Source: Pasteurellaceae bacterium (GTDB taxonomy: Bacteria > Pseudomonadota > Gammaproteobacteria > Enterobacterales > Pasteurellaceae). Taken from it: 64,000 bases of DNA. The notes beneath the pieces were generated by a model. That model was not told where the DNA came from. It made no database searches and saw nothing but the letters and a program-made list of their open reading frames with translations. This document shows, in pieces, positions 57,155-64,000 of the stretch. The stretch is taken from NCBI GenBank assembly GCA_030528525.1, contig JAUMYT010000001.1, positions 49,529-113,528 of the forward strand, in the 5' to 3' direction. Position 1 is the first letter of the stretch. Each line of letters opens with the position of its first letter. A program made the translations under genes and the position numbers.

Positions 57155-58936
57155 TTAATGTGAATGAAATTGTAAGTTATACAGTTGTTTATACGCCCCA
57201 TTTTGAGCGAGAAGCTGTTGATGGTTACCACGTTCTACGATTTCGCCTTGCTCAATCACTAAGATTTCATCGGCATTTTCAATGGTAGATAAACGATGAG
57301 CAATCACCAAAACAGTGCGATCTTTCTGCAATTCATCTAGGGCGGCTTGAATGGCTCGCTCAGATTCGGTATCTAACGCCGAAGTCGCTTCATCGAGTAC
57401 CAAAACAGGTGAATTCCGTAACAAGGCACGGGCAATCGCCAAGCGTTGGCGTTGTCCACCTGATAAACTCACGCCATTTTCACCAATCACGGTGTCCAAG
57501 CCTTTCGGCATTTTTTCGATAAATTCCATTGCATAGGCGGCTCTAGCGGCTTGTTCAATTTGCTCACGGCTGTATTTGTCTTTCGCCGCGTAAGCAATAT
57601 TATTGGCAATGGTGTCGTTAAACAGATGAACTTGCTGCGATACAATCGCACACTGCTCCCTCAAATTATTTAAGCGATACTCGCTGATTGGCATTTCATC
57701 AAGCAAAATGTTACCCGAATCAATTTCATAAAAACGAGTAATCAAATTGGCGATAGTCGATTTGCCTGAGCCAGAACGCCCAACCAAGGCTAAGGTTTTG
57801 CCCGCTGGCAAATCAAATGAGATATTTTTCAACGCAGGCTGTTCTTTGCCGAAATAGGTAAAGGTCACGTTGTCAAAACGAATATCGCCTTTGGCTCGCC
57901 CAATTTGATAAGTACCAGTGTCTTTTTCGGTCGGCAAATCAAAGAGGGTAAACAAAGTTTGGCAGGCGGCCATTCCCCGTTGGAATTGGGCATTGACGTT
58001 GGTTAGGGTTTTGAGAGGGCGTAAAATACCCATTAACGCCCCGATCACCGCGGCAAATTCGCCTGCGGTTAGGCTGTCGCCAATGATTTCAGGCGAGCCA
58101 GCCACAAACAGTACCACCGCCAAGGCAAGCGAGGCAATTACTTGGATAATCGGATCAGAAATGGCGGTCGCCGCCATCATTTTCATTCCTTTACGTCGCA
58201 TATCGTTGCTGGTGTGGTTGAAACGTTGTTCTTCCACTTGCTGACCACCAAAGGACAGCACCACTTTATGTCCACGCAACATCTGCTCGGCACTTTCGGT
58301 CATACTGCCCATCGATTCCTGCATATTGCGACTCAAACGGCGGAAACGTTTTGACACTAGGCGAATCAGCACCGCAATAATCGGACCGATAATGAATAAC
58401 ACCAACGATAATCGCCAACTGTAATAGAACATTGTGGATACAAGGAAAAGAATATAAACCCCTTCTCGCACCACGCTTTGCAACGCATTGGCAGAAGATG
58501 CTGCCACTTGTTCGGAGTCATACGTAATGCGAGAGAGCAATTTGCCCGATGAATTTTGGTCGAAGAAAGTAACAGGCATAAACATCAAGTGTTTGAACAC
58601 TTTTTGTCGCATTGTCATTACCACTTTACCCGACACCCACGCCAAGCAGTAGCTCGATACAAAACTGGTTAAACCACGGGCAAAAATTAGCCCAACCACA
58701 ATAAATGCCATTATTTTCAGGAAGTTACGATCAGAATCACCACCAAATCCTTCATCAATCAGGGGTTTGAGCATAGTGATAAGGTAAGCATCTGCTGCTG
58801 CATTGAATATCATGGCAACCATTGCCACGACAATGCCGAGTTTGAATGGGGAGATCATCGGCCACAGGCGTTTGAAGGTTCGGATGGTCGATTGATCTTG
58901 GGTCATTTCATCAATCGAAAAAGATGGTTGAGTCAT
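57155..58936 (-). CDS. msbA: lipid A flippase, ABC transporter MsbA
   Basis: An essential half-transporter that flips core-lipid A across the inner membrane; homodimer, 593 residues. The six-helix domain occupies about residues 20-330. Nucleotide-binding motifs are Walker [15 protein letters not shown], signature [17 protein letters not shown] and Walker [15 protein letters not shown]. In many relatives lpxK follows, but here ydfG does. Confidence 0.96.
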   Translation of the reverse strand: MTQPSFSIDEMTQDQSTIRTFKRLWPMISPFKLGIVVAMVAMIFNAAADAYLITMLKPLIDEGFGGDSDRNFLKIMAFIVVGLIFARGLTSFVSSYCLAWVSGKVVMTMRQKVFKHLMFMPVTFFDQNSSGKLLSRITYDSEQVAASSANALQSVVREGVYILFLVSTMFYYSWRLSLVLFIIGPIIAVLIRLVSKRFRRLSRNMQESMGSMTESAEQMLRGHKVVLSFGGQQVEEQRFNHTSNDMRRKGMKMMAATAISDPIIQVIASLALAVVLFVAGSPEIIGDSLTAGEFAAVIGALMGILRPLKTLTNVNAQFQRGMAACQTLFTLFDLPTEKDTGTYQIGRAKGDIRFDNVTFTYFGKEQPALKNISFDLPAGKTLALVGRSGSGKSTIANLITRFYEIDSGNILLDEMPISEYRLNNLREQCAIVSQQVHLFNDTIANNIAYAAKDKYSREQIEQAARAAYAMEFIEKMPKGLDTVIGENGVSLSGGQRQRLAIARALLRNSPVLVLDEATSALDTESERAIQAALDELQKDRTVLVIAHRLSTIENADEILVIEQGEIVERGNHQQLLAQNGAYKQLYNLQFHSH

Positions 58937-59010
58937 AACTTCTCACTTTTGTCATATAAAAACAGGGTTATTTTAAAGGGTATTAGCTTATCTACCAAAT
59001 TTATCTGTGT

Positions 59011-59045
59011 GGAAGGGGGTGAGAAAAAGACAGTTTTTGCAAATG
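59011..59045 (+). repeat. 35-bp AAGGGGG/GCAAA motif upstream of msbA
   Basis: GGAAGGGGGT, GAGAAAAAGA, CAGTTTTTGCAAATG: a full-length copy with one change in each end, opposite to msbA. Confidence 0.75.
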
Positions 59046-59136
59046 AGGGAGAGGGATAGACTCGTGTTTGAAGAGACAAAAAAACATCATAGCATCGGCC
59101 TCTTTTGACGTAAAAGAGACCGTTAAATTGAATTAG

Positions 59137-60123
59137 TTATCGTATGCCGAGTACTTTCCGTCCATTCAGGCTGGCGATATTTGCCATTTCTTCTAGGTTG
59201 GTAAAACGGCAACCTGCCGATAGTAGGCTGAGTTCTTGCCACATATCGCCTTCGCAAAGTGGCACCATATAGTCGCAGATGTTGTCTGTGCCGATGGCGA
59301 CCGTAATGCCTTCAGGGATCATTTCATCTGCTGGCGTGAGGGCATTGTGGAACGGTAACACTTCGTCTTTGCGTGGGCTGTCGATCCACGCCATTGGGCA
59401 GGCGATCATCATCATATCCACCGCTTTCATTTTTTTGTAGAGCATTTCACGGTATTCACGCGGATGTGCCCCAATTGAAATGCCGTGAATTGCCACCACT
59501 CGCCCTTGCATTCCGTGCTCAAGTGATTTGTCGCACAGCTGTTCGGTCTCTTTCTCTTTTTGGCTATTGAATTGGTCAACGTGAACGTGCAACATTTTGC
59601 CTTGGGATTTGGCGGTCTCCATCAAAATATCCATCGCTTCCAAACCTTTGCCGTAGTCAAGTTCATCACGGTATGGCAAGCCGCCGATCATATCCACCAT
59701 TTCCGCACCAATGTCGAACCATTTGCGAGCGTTTGGTTCAATCACGCCTTTCAAGGTTTGGTTGGCAAATTTCAAAATGATGTCGTTTTTATAGACTTCA
59801 CGGGCTTTGTGAGCGGCGATAATCGCACGGTCTTCGCAGACTTGGTCGATGTCCACAAATGTCCCGAACGCCGTTACCCCTTGCGAAATCATCAGCTCAA
59901 TCGCTTGGCTAAAACGGCGATAGTAATCTTCCACGGTTGATTGGCGTTTGACTTCGTCCACTAAATCCCATTTTTGTTGCAAGTTCGCATTTTGATAGAT
60001 TTGGATTTTTTCAGGGGTCATCGTGAAGGCACGGTCGGCGTGGGCGTGGGCATTTACCCAGCCACCTTTTTTGATCACTTCATCTCGAATGTGGCTTTTT
60101 AAGGTACGAATTAACTGGCTCAT
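59137..60123 (-). CDS. amidohydrolase-superfamily enzyme, cytosine deaminase-like
   Basis: A 328-residue metal-dependent hydrolase. Metal-ligand motifs are NAHAHADRAF (His26, His28), MLHVHVDQFN near residue 195, VAIHGISIG near 230 and AIGTDNICDYM near 295. This is the order found in cytosine and related deaminases of the CodA type. The exact substrate is not evident; a cyclic amidine such as cytosine or a related base is plausible. The PurR-like box at its promoter points to nucleobase metabolism. The long leader has two terminator-like hairpins and a possible small peptide gene. Confidence 0.8.
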   Translation of the reverse strand: MSQLIRTLKSHIRDEVIKKGGWVNAHAHADRAFTMTPEKIQIYQNANLQQKWDLVDEVKRQSTVEDYYRRFSQAIELMISQGVTAFGTFVDIDQVCEDRAIIAAHKAREVYKNDIILKFANQTLKGVIEPNARKWFDIGAEMVDMIGGLPYRDELDYGKGLEAMDILMETAKSQGKMLHVHVDQFNSQKEKETEQLCDKSLEHGMQGRVVAIHGISIGAHPREYREMLYKKMKAVDMMMIACPMAWIDSPRKDEVLPFHNALTPADEMIPEGITVAIGTDNICDYMVPLCEGDMWQELSLLSAGCRFTNLEEMANIASLNGRKVLGIR

Positions 60124-60159
60124 TGCTTATCCTTTGATTAAATTGTCCGAATTTTAGGC

Positions 60160-60187
60160 AAAAAAAAGATCTCTAAAAAAGAGATCT
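60160..60187 (-). terminator. second terminator-like hairpin in amidohydrolase leader
   Basis: On the minus strand AGATCTCT-TTTTT-AGAGATCT followed by seven T. It has the form of a strong intrinsic terminator but lies between promoter and gene, 37 bp from the start codon. Confidence 0.75.
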
Positions 60188-60280
60188 AAAAGAAATTAAA
60201 ACTAGAAAAGAAAAAAATACCTTGATTTTCAAGGTGTTAAGAGAGATTTTTACTACTATTGGTAAGTTTCGATTTTGCAT
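60173..60280 (-). CDS. possible leader peptide of the amidohydrolase gene
   Basis: A 35-codon reading frame starts with ATG at 60280 behind AGGAACTAG, a fair ribosome site, and ends at TAG 60175-60173. It begins MQNRNLPIVVK, and its second half is rich in Phe, Leu and Ile (VFFSFLVLISFRSLF). Both terminator-like hairpins overlap it, the arrangement of a translation-coupled attenuator. It may also be chance in AT-rich DNA. No function is claimed. Confidence 0.25.
   Translation of the reverse strand: MQNRNLPIVVKISLNTLKIKVFFSFLVLISFRSLF
60211..60235 (-). terminator. first terminator-like hairpin in amidohydrolase leader
   Basis: On the minus strand ACCTTGA-AAA-TCAAGGT, then A and seven T. It is a compact intrinsic terminator about 66-90 nt after the predicted transcription start. 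Confidence 0.75.
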
Positions 60281-60307
60281 TTCTAGTTCCTATGGCACTA
60301 GGTCTAC

Positions 60308-60336
60308 AGTATAAGTTTTTTGCCTGAAAAATGCAA
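60308..60336 (-). promoter_or_regulatory. amidohydrolase promoter
   Basis: On the minus strand TTGCAT (60336-60331), exactly 17 bp, then TATACT (60313-60308). Its -35 is covered by the PurR-like box. The 379-bp gap 60124-60502 also contains a GGCGGGT/ACCCGCC hairpin (60458-60477), whose T-rich side lies in the plus direction. Confidence 0.65.
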
Positions 60337-60346
60337 ACGATTACGT
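60331..60346. promoter_or_regulatory. PurR-like operator
   Basis: ATGCAAACGATTACGT matches the PurR consensus ACGCAAACGTTTTCGT at 13 of 16 positions, including the central AAACG. It overlaps the -35 of the amidohydrolase promoter. E. coli codBA (cytosine deaminase) is a PurR target, which makes the pairing sensible. Confidence 0.6.
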
Positions 60347-60502
60347 AATTTTTCTTACGAACAGCCATCATACCTGTGCAATCCGGTACAAGAGAAGATT
60401 TAAGTGTTGCTGTGCAAGGGGAAAATCGACGGGATTGACTGTATAAATAGAGAAGCTGGCGGGTATATTAACCCGCCTTTATGTTAACATTAAATGGTGG
60501 CG

Positions 60503-61657
60503 TCAAACCAATTGTACCCCATTACACGCCGTGCAAACGTAGAAGGTTTCTTTAATGCCCGTTTGTTTTTCGTAGTTCTCAGCAACCAGTTTGCGTAAAT
60601 CGTCCACTTTTTCATCTGGCACTAAACAGACGATACAACCGCCGAAGCCGCCACCGGTCATTCTCGCCCCGCCATTTTTGCCGATAGCCACTTGGGCGAG
60701 TTCGACCAAATAGTCGATTTCTGGAATAGTAATTTCAAAATCATCACGCATTGAGTCGTGGGAATCTGCCATCAACACGCCCAATTTCTGCATATCCTTA
60801 GCTTTTAACGCTTCCACCGCTTCAAGCACACGATGATTTTCGCTGATCACGTGTTTGGCACGTTTGTAGGCTAATTCATCAAGGGCTTGCAACTCGGCAG
60901 CACGTTCAATAAATTGTTCTGGGCTGACATCACGCAGGGCTTTCACGCCAAAAAATTCAGCGGCTTTTTCGCACTCTTGACGGCGGCTGTTGTATTCGCC
61001 TGTCACTAAATCGTGTTTCACATTCGAATTGATGATCGCAATCGAGTAGCCTTGTGGCACAGGGGTTGGTTCGATCTCAAGGCTACGACAGTCGATCCGC
61101 ACAAGATGATCTTTTTGCCCTAAAGCAGACGTGAGCTGATCCATATTGCCACAGTTCGCCCCCACAAATTTGTTTTCGGCTTCTTGTCCGATCAAAGCGA
61201 TTTGTGCCAAGCTCAACGGCAAATTGCCCAGCACTTGGCAGGTTTTGCCAATCGAAATTTCCAACGCCGCCGATGAACTCAAGCCAGACGACATCGGCAC
61301 ATCGCTAGTCATTGCAATATCGGCTCCTTGAATAAAATCAGGGCATTTGGCTTGAATGTAATTCACGACACCACGCACATAGTTTTTCCATTTGTCTTCG
61401 CTTTTTGGGATCGGTTTTTTAATGTCGAAGGCATCGGTTTGCTTAATGTCAATCGCATACACTCGCCACAGAGAATCTTCTCTTGGGGTGAAACTGACCG
61501 CCATTCCGTAGTTAATCGCACAAGGCATCACAAAGCCGTCATTGTAGTCGGTGTGTTCGCCAATAATGTTCACACGCCCTGGGGCGAAAACGGTTTGTTG
61601 TGGCTTGTAGCCAAAATGGGCTTCAAATTCTTTTTGAGAAAGTTCAATCGGGTTCAT
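60503..61657 (-). CDS. galK: galactokinase
   Basis: Phosphorylates galactose to galactose-1-phosphate in the Leloir pathway; cytoplasmic GHMP kinase, 384 residues. The substrate motif [19 protein letters not shown] lies near residue 28, the ATP loop [16 protein letters not shown] near 118, and the third GHMP motif [14 protein letters not shown] near 338. It follows galT by 8 bp. galE and galM are not in the window. Confidence 0.97.
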   Translation of the reverse strand: MNPIELSQKEFEAHFGYKPQQTVFAPGRVNIIGEHTDYNDGFVMPCAINYGMAVSFTPREDSLWRVYAIDIKQTDAFDIKKPIPKSEDKWKNYVRGVVNYIQAKCPDFIQGADIAMTSDVPMSSGLSSSAALEISIGKTCQVLGNLPLSLAQIALIGQEAENKFVGANCGNMDQLTSALGQKDHLVRIDCRSLEIEPTPVPQGYSIAIINSNVKHDLVTGEYNSRRQECEKAAEFFGVKALRDVSPEQFIERAAELQALDELAYKRAKHVISENHRVLEAVEALKAKDMQKLGVLMADSHDSMRDDFEITIPEIDYLVELAQVAIGKNGGARMTGGGFGGCIVCLVPDEKVDDLRKLVAENYEKQTGIKETFYVCTACNGVQLV

Positions 61658-61665
61658 AATCTGTC

Positions 61666-62718
61666 CTATTTTGCATTTTTATAGTGAATATCTTCGCTAA
61701 CCGCCAACAAACGCTCCGCCGCTTGTTCTGGGGTCAAATCCCGTTGGGTTTCTGCCATCATTTCGTAGCCGACCATAAATTTCCGCACGGTGGCAGAACG
61801 TAGCAACGGCGGATAGAAATGGGCGTGCAACTGCCAATGTCCGTTTTCGGTTTGGTTAAACGGAGCAAAGTGGAAGCCCATTGAATACGGGAAACTGATG
61901 TTAAACAGATTGTCGTAGCGAGTGGTCAGTTTTTTCAACGCCAACGCCAAATCTTCACGCTCAGCCTGATTCAGCTGGGTAATGTTGGTAAACTGCTTGG
62001 CTTTTGGCAGGAGCAAGGTTTCAAATGGCCAACTTGCCCAGTACGGCACCACGGCAATCCAATCTTCCGTTTCCACCACAATGCGTTCTTTGAGTTGCAG
62101 CTCCCGCTTGGCGTAATCGATCAACAATGGCGAGCCGTATTTTACGAAGTAATCCCGCTGGCACTCATCAGCGATGGCAATTTCATTCGGCAAAAAGTTG
62201 CTCGCCCAAATTTGCCCGTGCGGATGCGGATTGGAACAGCCCATCATTTCGCCTTTGTTTTCAAAGATTTGTACCCACGCATAACGCTCGCCCAATTCAG
62301 TCGCTTGGGCTTGCCACGTTTGGATCACTTTTTCAATTTCTGCGGTAGTTAACAGGGGCAAGGTTTTGCTGTGATCGGGCGAGAAGCAGATCACACGGCT
62401 TTCGCCTTGGGTGTGGGAAATTTTGAATAGCGGATCATCGCTTGGCGTTGGGGCTGGTGTGTCTGGCAATAATGCCGAAAAATCATTTTTGAACACGAAT
62501 GGTTCGGTGTAATTCGGATTGACTTCGCCCGTAATGCGTTTATTGCCTGGGCAGAGGTAACAGGTTGGGTCGTAACTTGGTTTTTCATCTTGCACCAAGG
62601 CTTCTTGCTGCCCTTGCCACGGGCGTTTGGCACGGTGTGGCGAGACCAAAATCCACTGATTTTTCAACGGATTAAAACGGCGGTGTGGGTGGTCGTTAAG
62701 CACAAAGGGTTCGCTCAT
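61666..62718 (-). CDS. galT: galactose-1-phosphate uridylyltransferase
   Basis: Exchanges UMP between UDP-glucose and galactose-1-phosphate; cytoplasmic, 350 residues. The active-site HPHGQIWA lies near residue 166, where the second His forms the uridylyl intermediate. Metal ligands are in YLCPGNKR near residue 53. It is the first gene of galT-galK, read from a promoter with a CRP site at -41.5. Confidence 0.97.
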   Translation of the reverse strand: MSEPFVLNDHPHRRFNPLKNQWILVSPHRAKRPWQGQQEALVQDEKPSYDPTCYLCPGNKRITGEVNPNYTEPFVFKNDFSALLPDTPAPTPSDDPLFKISHTQGESRVICFSPDHSKTLPLLTTAEIEKVIQTWQAQATELGERYAWVQIFENKGEMMGCSNPHPHGQIWASNFLPNEIAIADECQRDYFVKYGSPLLIDYAKRELQLKERIVVETEDWIAVVPYWASWPFETLLLPKAKQFTNITQLNQAEREDLALALKKLTTRYDNLFNISFPYSMGFHFAPFNQTENGHWQLHAHFYPPLLRSATVRKFMVGYEMMAETQRDLTPEQAAERLLAVSEDIHYKNAK

Positions 62719-62755
62719 TATTCACTCCTTGTTCAATGGTTCGAAAATAATTGAA

Positions 62756-62798
62756 AGTATAACGAAAGTAAAACAAACAGAATATGAGAGAGATCACA
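62756..62798 (-). promoter_or_regulatory. galT promoter with class II CRP site
   Basis: On the minus strand TATACT (62761-62756) has no good -35. A CRP-like site (TATGAGAGAGATCACA on the plus strand, 62783-62798) is centred about 41.5 bp upstream of the predicted start point near 62749. That is the class II activator position, so galTK should depend on cAMP-CRP. Confidence 0.65.
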
Positions 62799-62825
62799 AA
62801 ATTGAAAAATTTTAAGACGAGATGA

Positions 62826-62860
62826 ATTTTATAAAAAGTACAATGTACTCACCCCCTTGT
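62826..62860 (-). repeat. 35-bp CAAGGGGG motif between adhesin gene and galT
   Basis: On the minus strand ACAAGGGGGT, GAGTACATTG, TACTTTTTATAAAAT. It has standard length; GCAAAA is changed to ATAAAA. Confidence 0.7.
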
Positions 62861-62899
62861 TTATAAGGAAGGTGGTGTAACGGTTTTCTTAAGAGTAAT

Positions 62900-62920
62900 G
62901 AGGCAGGCGTAGCCTGCCTC
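62900..62920. terminator. hairpin after the adhesin gene
   Basis: GAGGCAGGC-GTA-GCCTGCCTC, a perfect 9-bp stem 16 bp beyond the adhesin stop codon. There is only a weak T tract in the gene direction, so it is a possible terminator. Confidence 0.5.
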
Positions 62921-62935
62921 GGGAGAATAGAGCAA

Positions 62936-64000
62936 TTACCAGTTAAATCCAATGCCTGCACCGGCGGCAAAGTCGCCTTTATTCGATGCACTGCCGTTGA
63001 TTTTAATGACGATACGGCCGTTATCACTCACACGACTTAATCCGACTGCAAGGGAGGAGCTACCACGGTAATAGCCTGTACCGACGGAGAACTGGCGTTG
63101 TGATGGCAGAATGGCTTGTGGCATACTTGCCATCGCAATGGCGTTACTGATGCCACCTTTTAGCTGCTTGGTGGTGTGCTGTAGGCTGACGTTTAGATCA
63201 CCCAATTTGCGATCTAACTGTGCTTTATTCACGGCATCAGTTGGGTTCACCCCTTCAGCCACACCGGTTAAGCGGCGAGCTTCGCCTTGTACATTGGTAA
63301 AATGCACTTCGTAACCGCCCGTGTTTGCCCCAATGGTAATTGGGTTGTGGTTGATTTGCTGATGTACATTTGCTACTTCTTGCAATTGACGCACCACGCC
63401 CACTCGCCCTTCATCAATATCTTTTTGTAGCTGATGTAGCTGACCACCGTTCACTGCATCGGTGCTGTTGGCACTGACCAAACCATTTGCTACATGTTGC
63501 ACCACACGCTCTTTACCTTTGGCACCGACACTGACCACGCCATAAGCATGCATGCTACCGTTGGTGTAGTCGGTTTGGGCTTGCTCGGTTACTGACTCTG
63601 TCCCCAGGGCGACGCTGTTTTCGCCTGTGGCGTGAGCCTGTTTGCCGATTGCCAAACTGCCACTGCTTTCGGCATTTGCCAAATGACCGATGGCAACGGA
63701 GAACGCCCCTGATGCTGATGCATCGTTATTGTTGCGATCGCTTGGTGCGGCATCTGCCGTTTCATCATTGACATGCACATATTTAATCCCGCCTGTGTTG
63801 ATGGCGTCAATGGCATCAAGTAGATGGGCGTGCTCGGTTTCGGTGTTGCCAGCGACATCGTAGGTGGTGACAGGCCCGATATTCGCAATCACGGTATCCC
63901 CTTTATCGCCTTTCGGGCCTTGCTCACCCTGTGGCCCTTGTGGGCCGGCTTCACCTTGTTCACCTTTCGGGCCTTGCTCACCCTGTGGCCCTTGTGGGCC
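62936..64000 (-). CDS. trimeric autotransporter adhesin, YadA type (C-terminal part)
   Basis: The last 354 residues of a surface adhesin that extends past the right edge. From the edge inward it has collagen-like Gly-X-Y repeats ([19 protein letters not shown], then a second near-identical round ending GDKGDT). Next come a YadA-type head ([31 protein letters not shown]), neck motifs ([20 protein letters not shown] and [20 protein letters not shown]) and a short coiled coil. The C-terminal membrane anchor ([20 protein letters not shown] to AGIGFNW) ends in the terminal aromatic typical of outer-membrane barrels. It probably binds host matrix or cells. The promoter and signal peptide are outside the window. 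Confidence 0.93.
   Translation of the reverse strand, partial: GPQGPQGEQGPKGEQGEAGPQGPQGEQGPKGDKGDTVIANIGPVTTYDVAGNTETEHAHLLDAIDAINTGGIKYVHVNDETADAAPSDRNNNDASASGAFSVAIGHLANAESSGSLAIGKQAHATGENSVALGTESVTEQAQTDYTNGSMHAYGVVSVGAKGKERVVQHVANGLVSANSTDAVNGGQLHQLQKDIDEGRVGVVRQLQEVANVHQQINHNPITIGANTGGYEVHFTNVQGEARRLTGVAEGVNPTDAVNKAQLDRKLGDLNVSLQHTTKQLKGGISNAIAMASMPQAILPSQRQFSVGTGYYRGSSSLAVGLSRVSDNGRIVIKINGSASNKGDFAAGAGIGFNW

Noticed and set aside
60458..60477. GGCGGGT/ACCCGCC hairpin as galK terminator
   Set aside because: On the strand of galK no T run follows the stem; the T-rich side faces the other way. It may still affect RNA stability, but it is not a standard terminator for galK.

Overview
The window reads as chromosomal DNA of a Pasteurellaceae bacterium, most likely from the Mannheimia / Bibersteinia / Actinobacillus side of the family. 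The grounds are the gene content (hemCDXY, metNI with a MetQ/Plp lipoprotein array, fbpABC, rsxABCDGE, lpxM), scattered cores of the Apl-type DNA uptake signal (for example ACAAGCGGT at 977-985 and 40617-40625), and a tandem MetQ-like array like the PlpA/B/C genes described in Mannheimia haemolytica. The species cannot be fixed from the sequence alone. No rRNA, tRNA, prophage, insertion sequence or CRISPR array was seen.

Layout, left to right. 1-4645 (minus): a methionine ABC transporter, metN-metI, followed by at least four tandem substrate-binding proteins, under a promoter carrying MetJ boxes. 4761-6421 (minus): an AGCS-family symporter behind a tandem glycine riboswitch. 6593-10942: heme operon hemC-hemD-hemX-hemY. 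11045-16581: housekeeping genes tsaD, bamD, rluD, recR, uraA, trxA. 16826-18807: a probable degenerate FtsZ-like protein of unknown role and a metallo-beta-lactamase-fold protein. 18908-26281: hflK-hflC, purA, fabB, cytochrome b562, tqsA, maf. 26278-32167 (minus): holA, lptE, leuS, pepD. 32338-35518: gpt, gmk, yoaA. 35673-37319 (minus): satP and potD. 37624-39026: a free-standing PTS IIB protein and dusA. 39018-42828 (minus): ferric-iron transporter fbpABC. 43183-52248: the rsx (rnf) electron-transport operon, interrupted between rsxC and rsxD by a UPF0126 membrane protein and a two-gene type II restriction-modification system. 52269-58936: lpxM, lysO, dinB, htpX, ydfG, msbA. 59137-62718 (minus): a cytosine-deaminase-like amidohydrolase with an attenuator-like leader, then galT-galK. 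62936-64000 (minus): the C-terminal end of a trimeric autotransporter adhesin with collagen-like repeats, running off the window.

The most unusual large-scale signal is a dispersed 35-bp motif: RCAAGGGGGT, a variable middle, then GCAAAA at nearly fixed spacing. It occurs roughly every 2.5 kb on both strands, mostly between genes, but also in frame inside hemX, maf and rsxC. Its architecture resembles the uptake signal sequences of this family with a changed core, and I propose it as a divergent uptake-signal dialect. The second candidate novelty is the 226-residue protein at 16826-17506. It keeps several FtsZ landmarks in order but lacks the GTP-binding signature. Third, RsxC carries a C-terminal array of 41- and 54-residue units, some of which contain translated GC-rich palindromic elements that also occur between genes.

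Regulatory sites that can be read directly include MetJ boxes (metN), a LexA box (dinB), a PurR-like box (amidohydrolase), a CRP site 41.5 bp upstream of the predicted galTK start point, a CRP palindrome and a Fur-like site near fbpA, and several intrinsic terminators.
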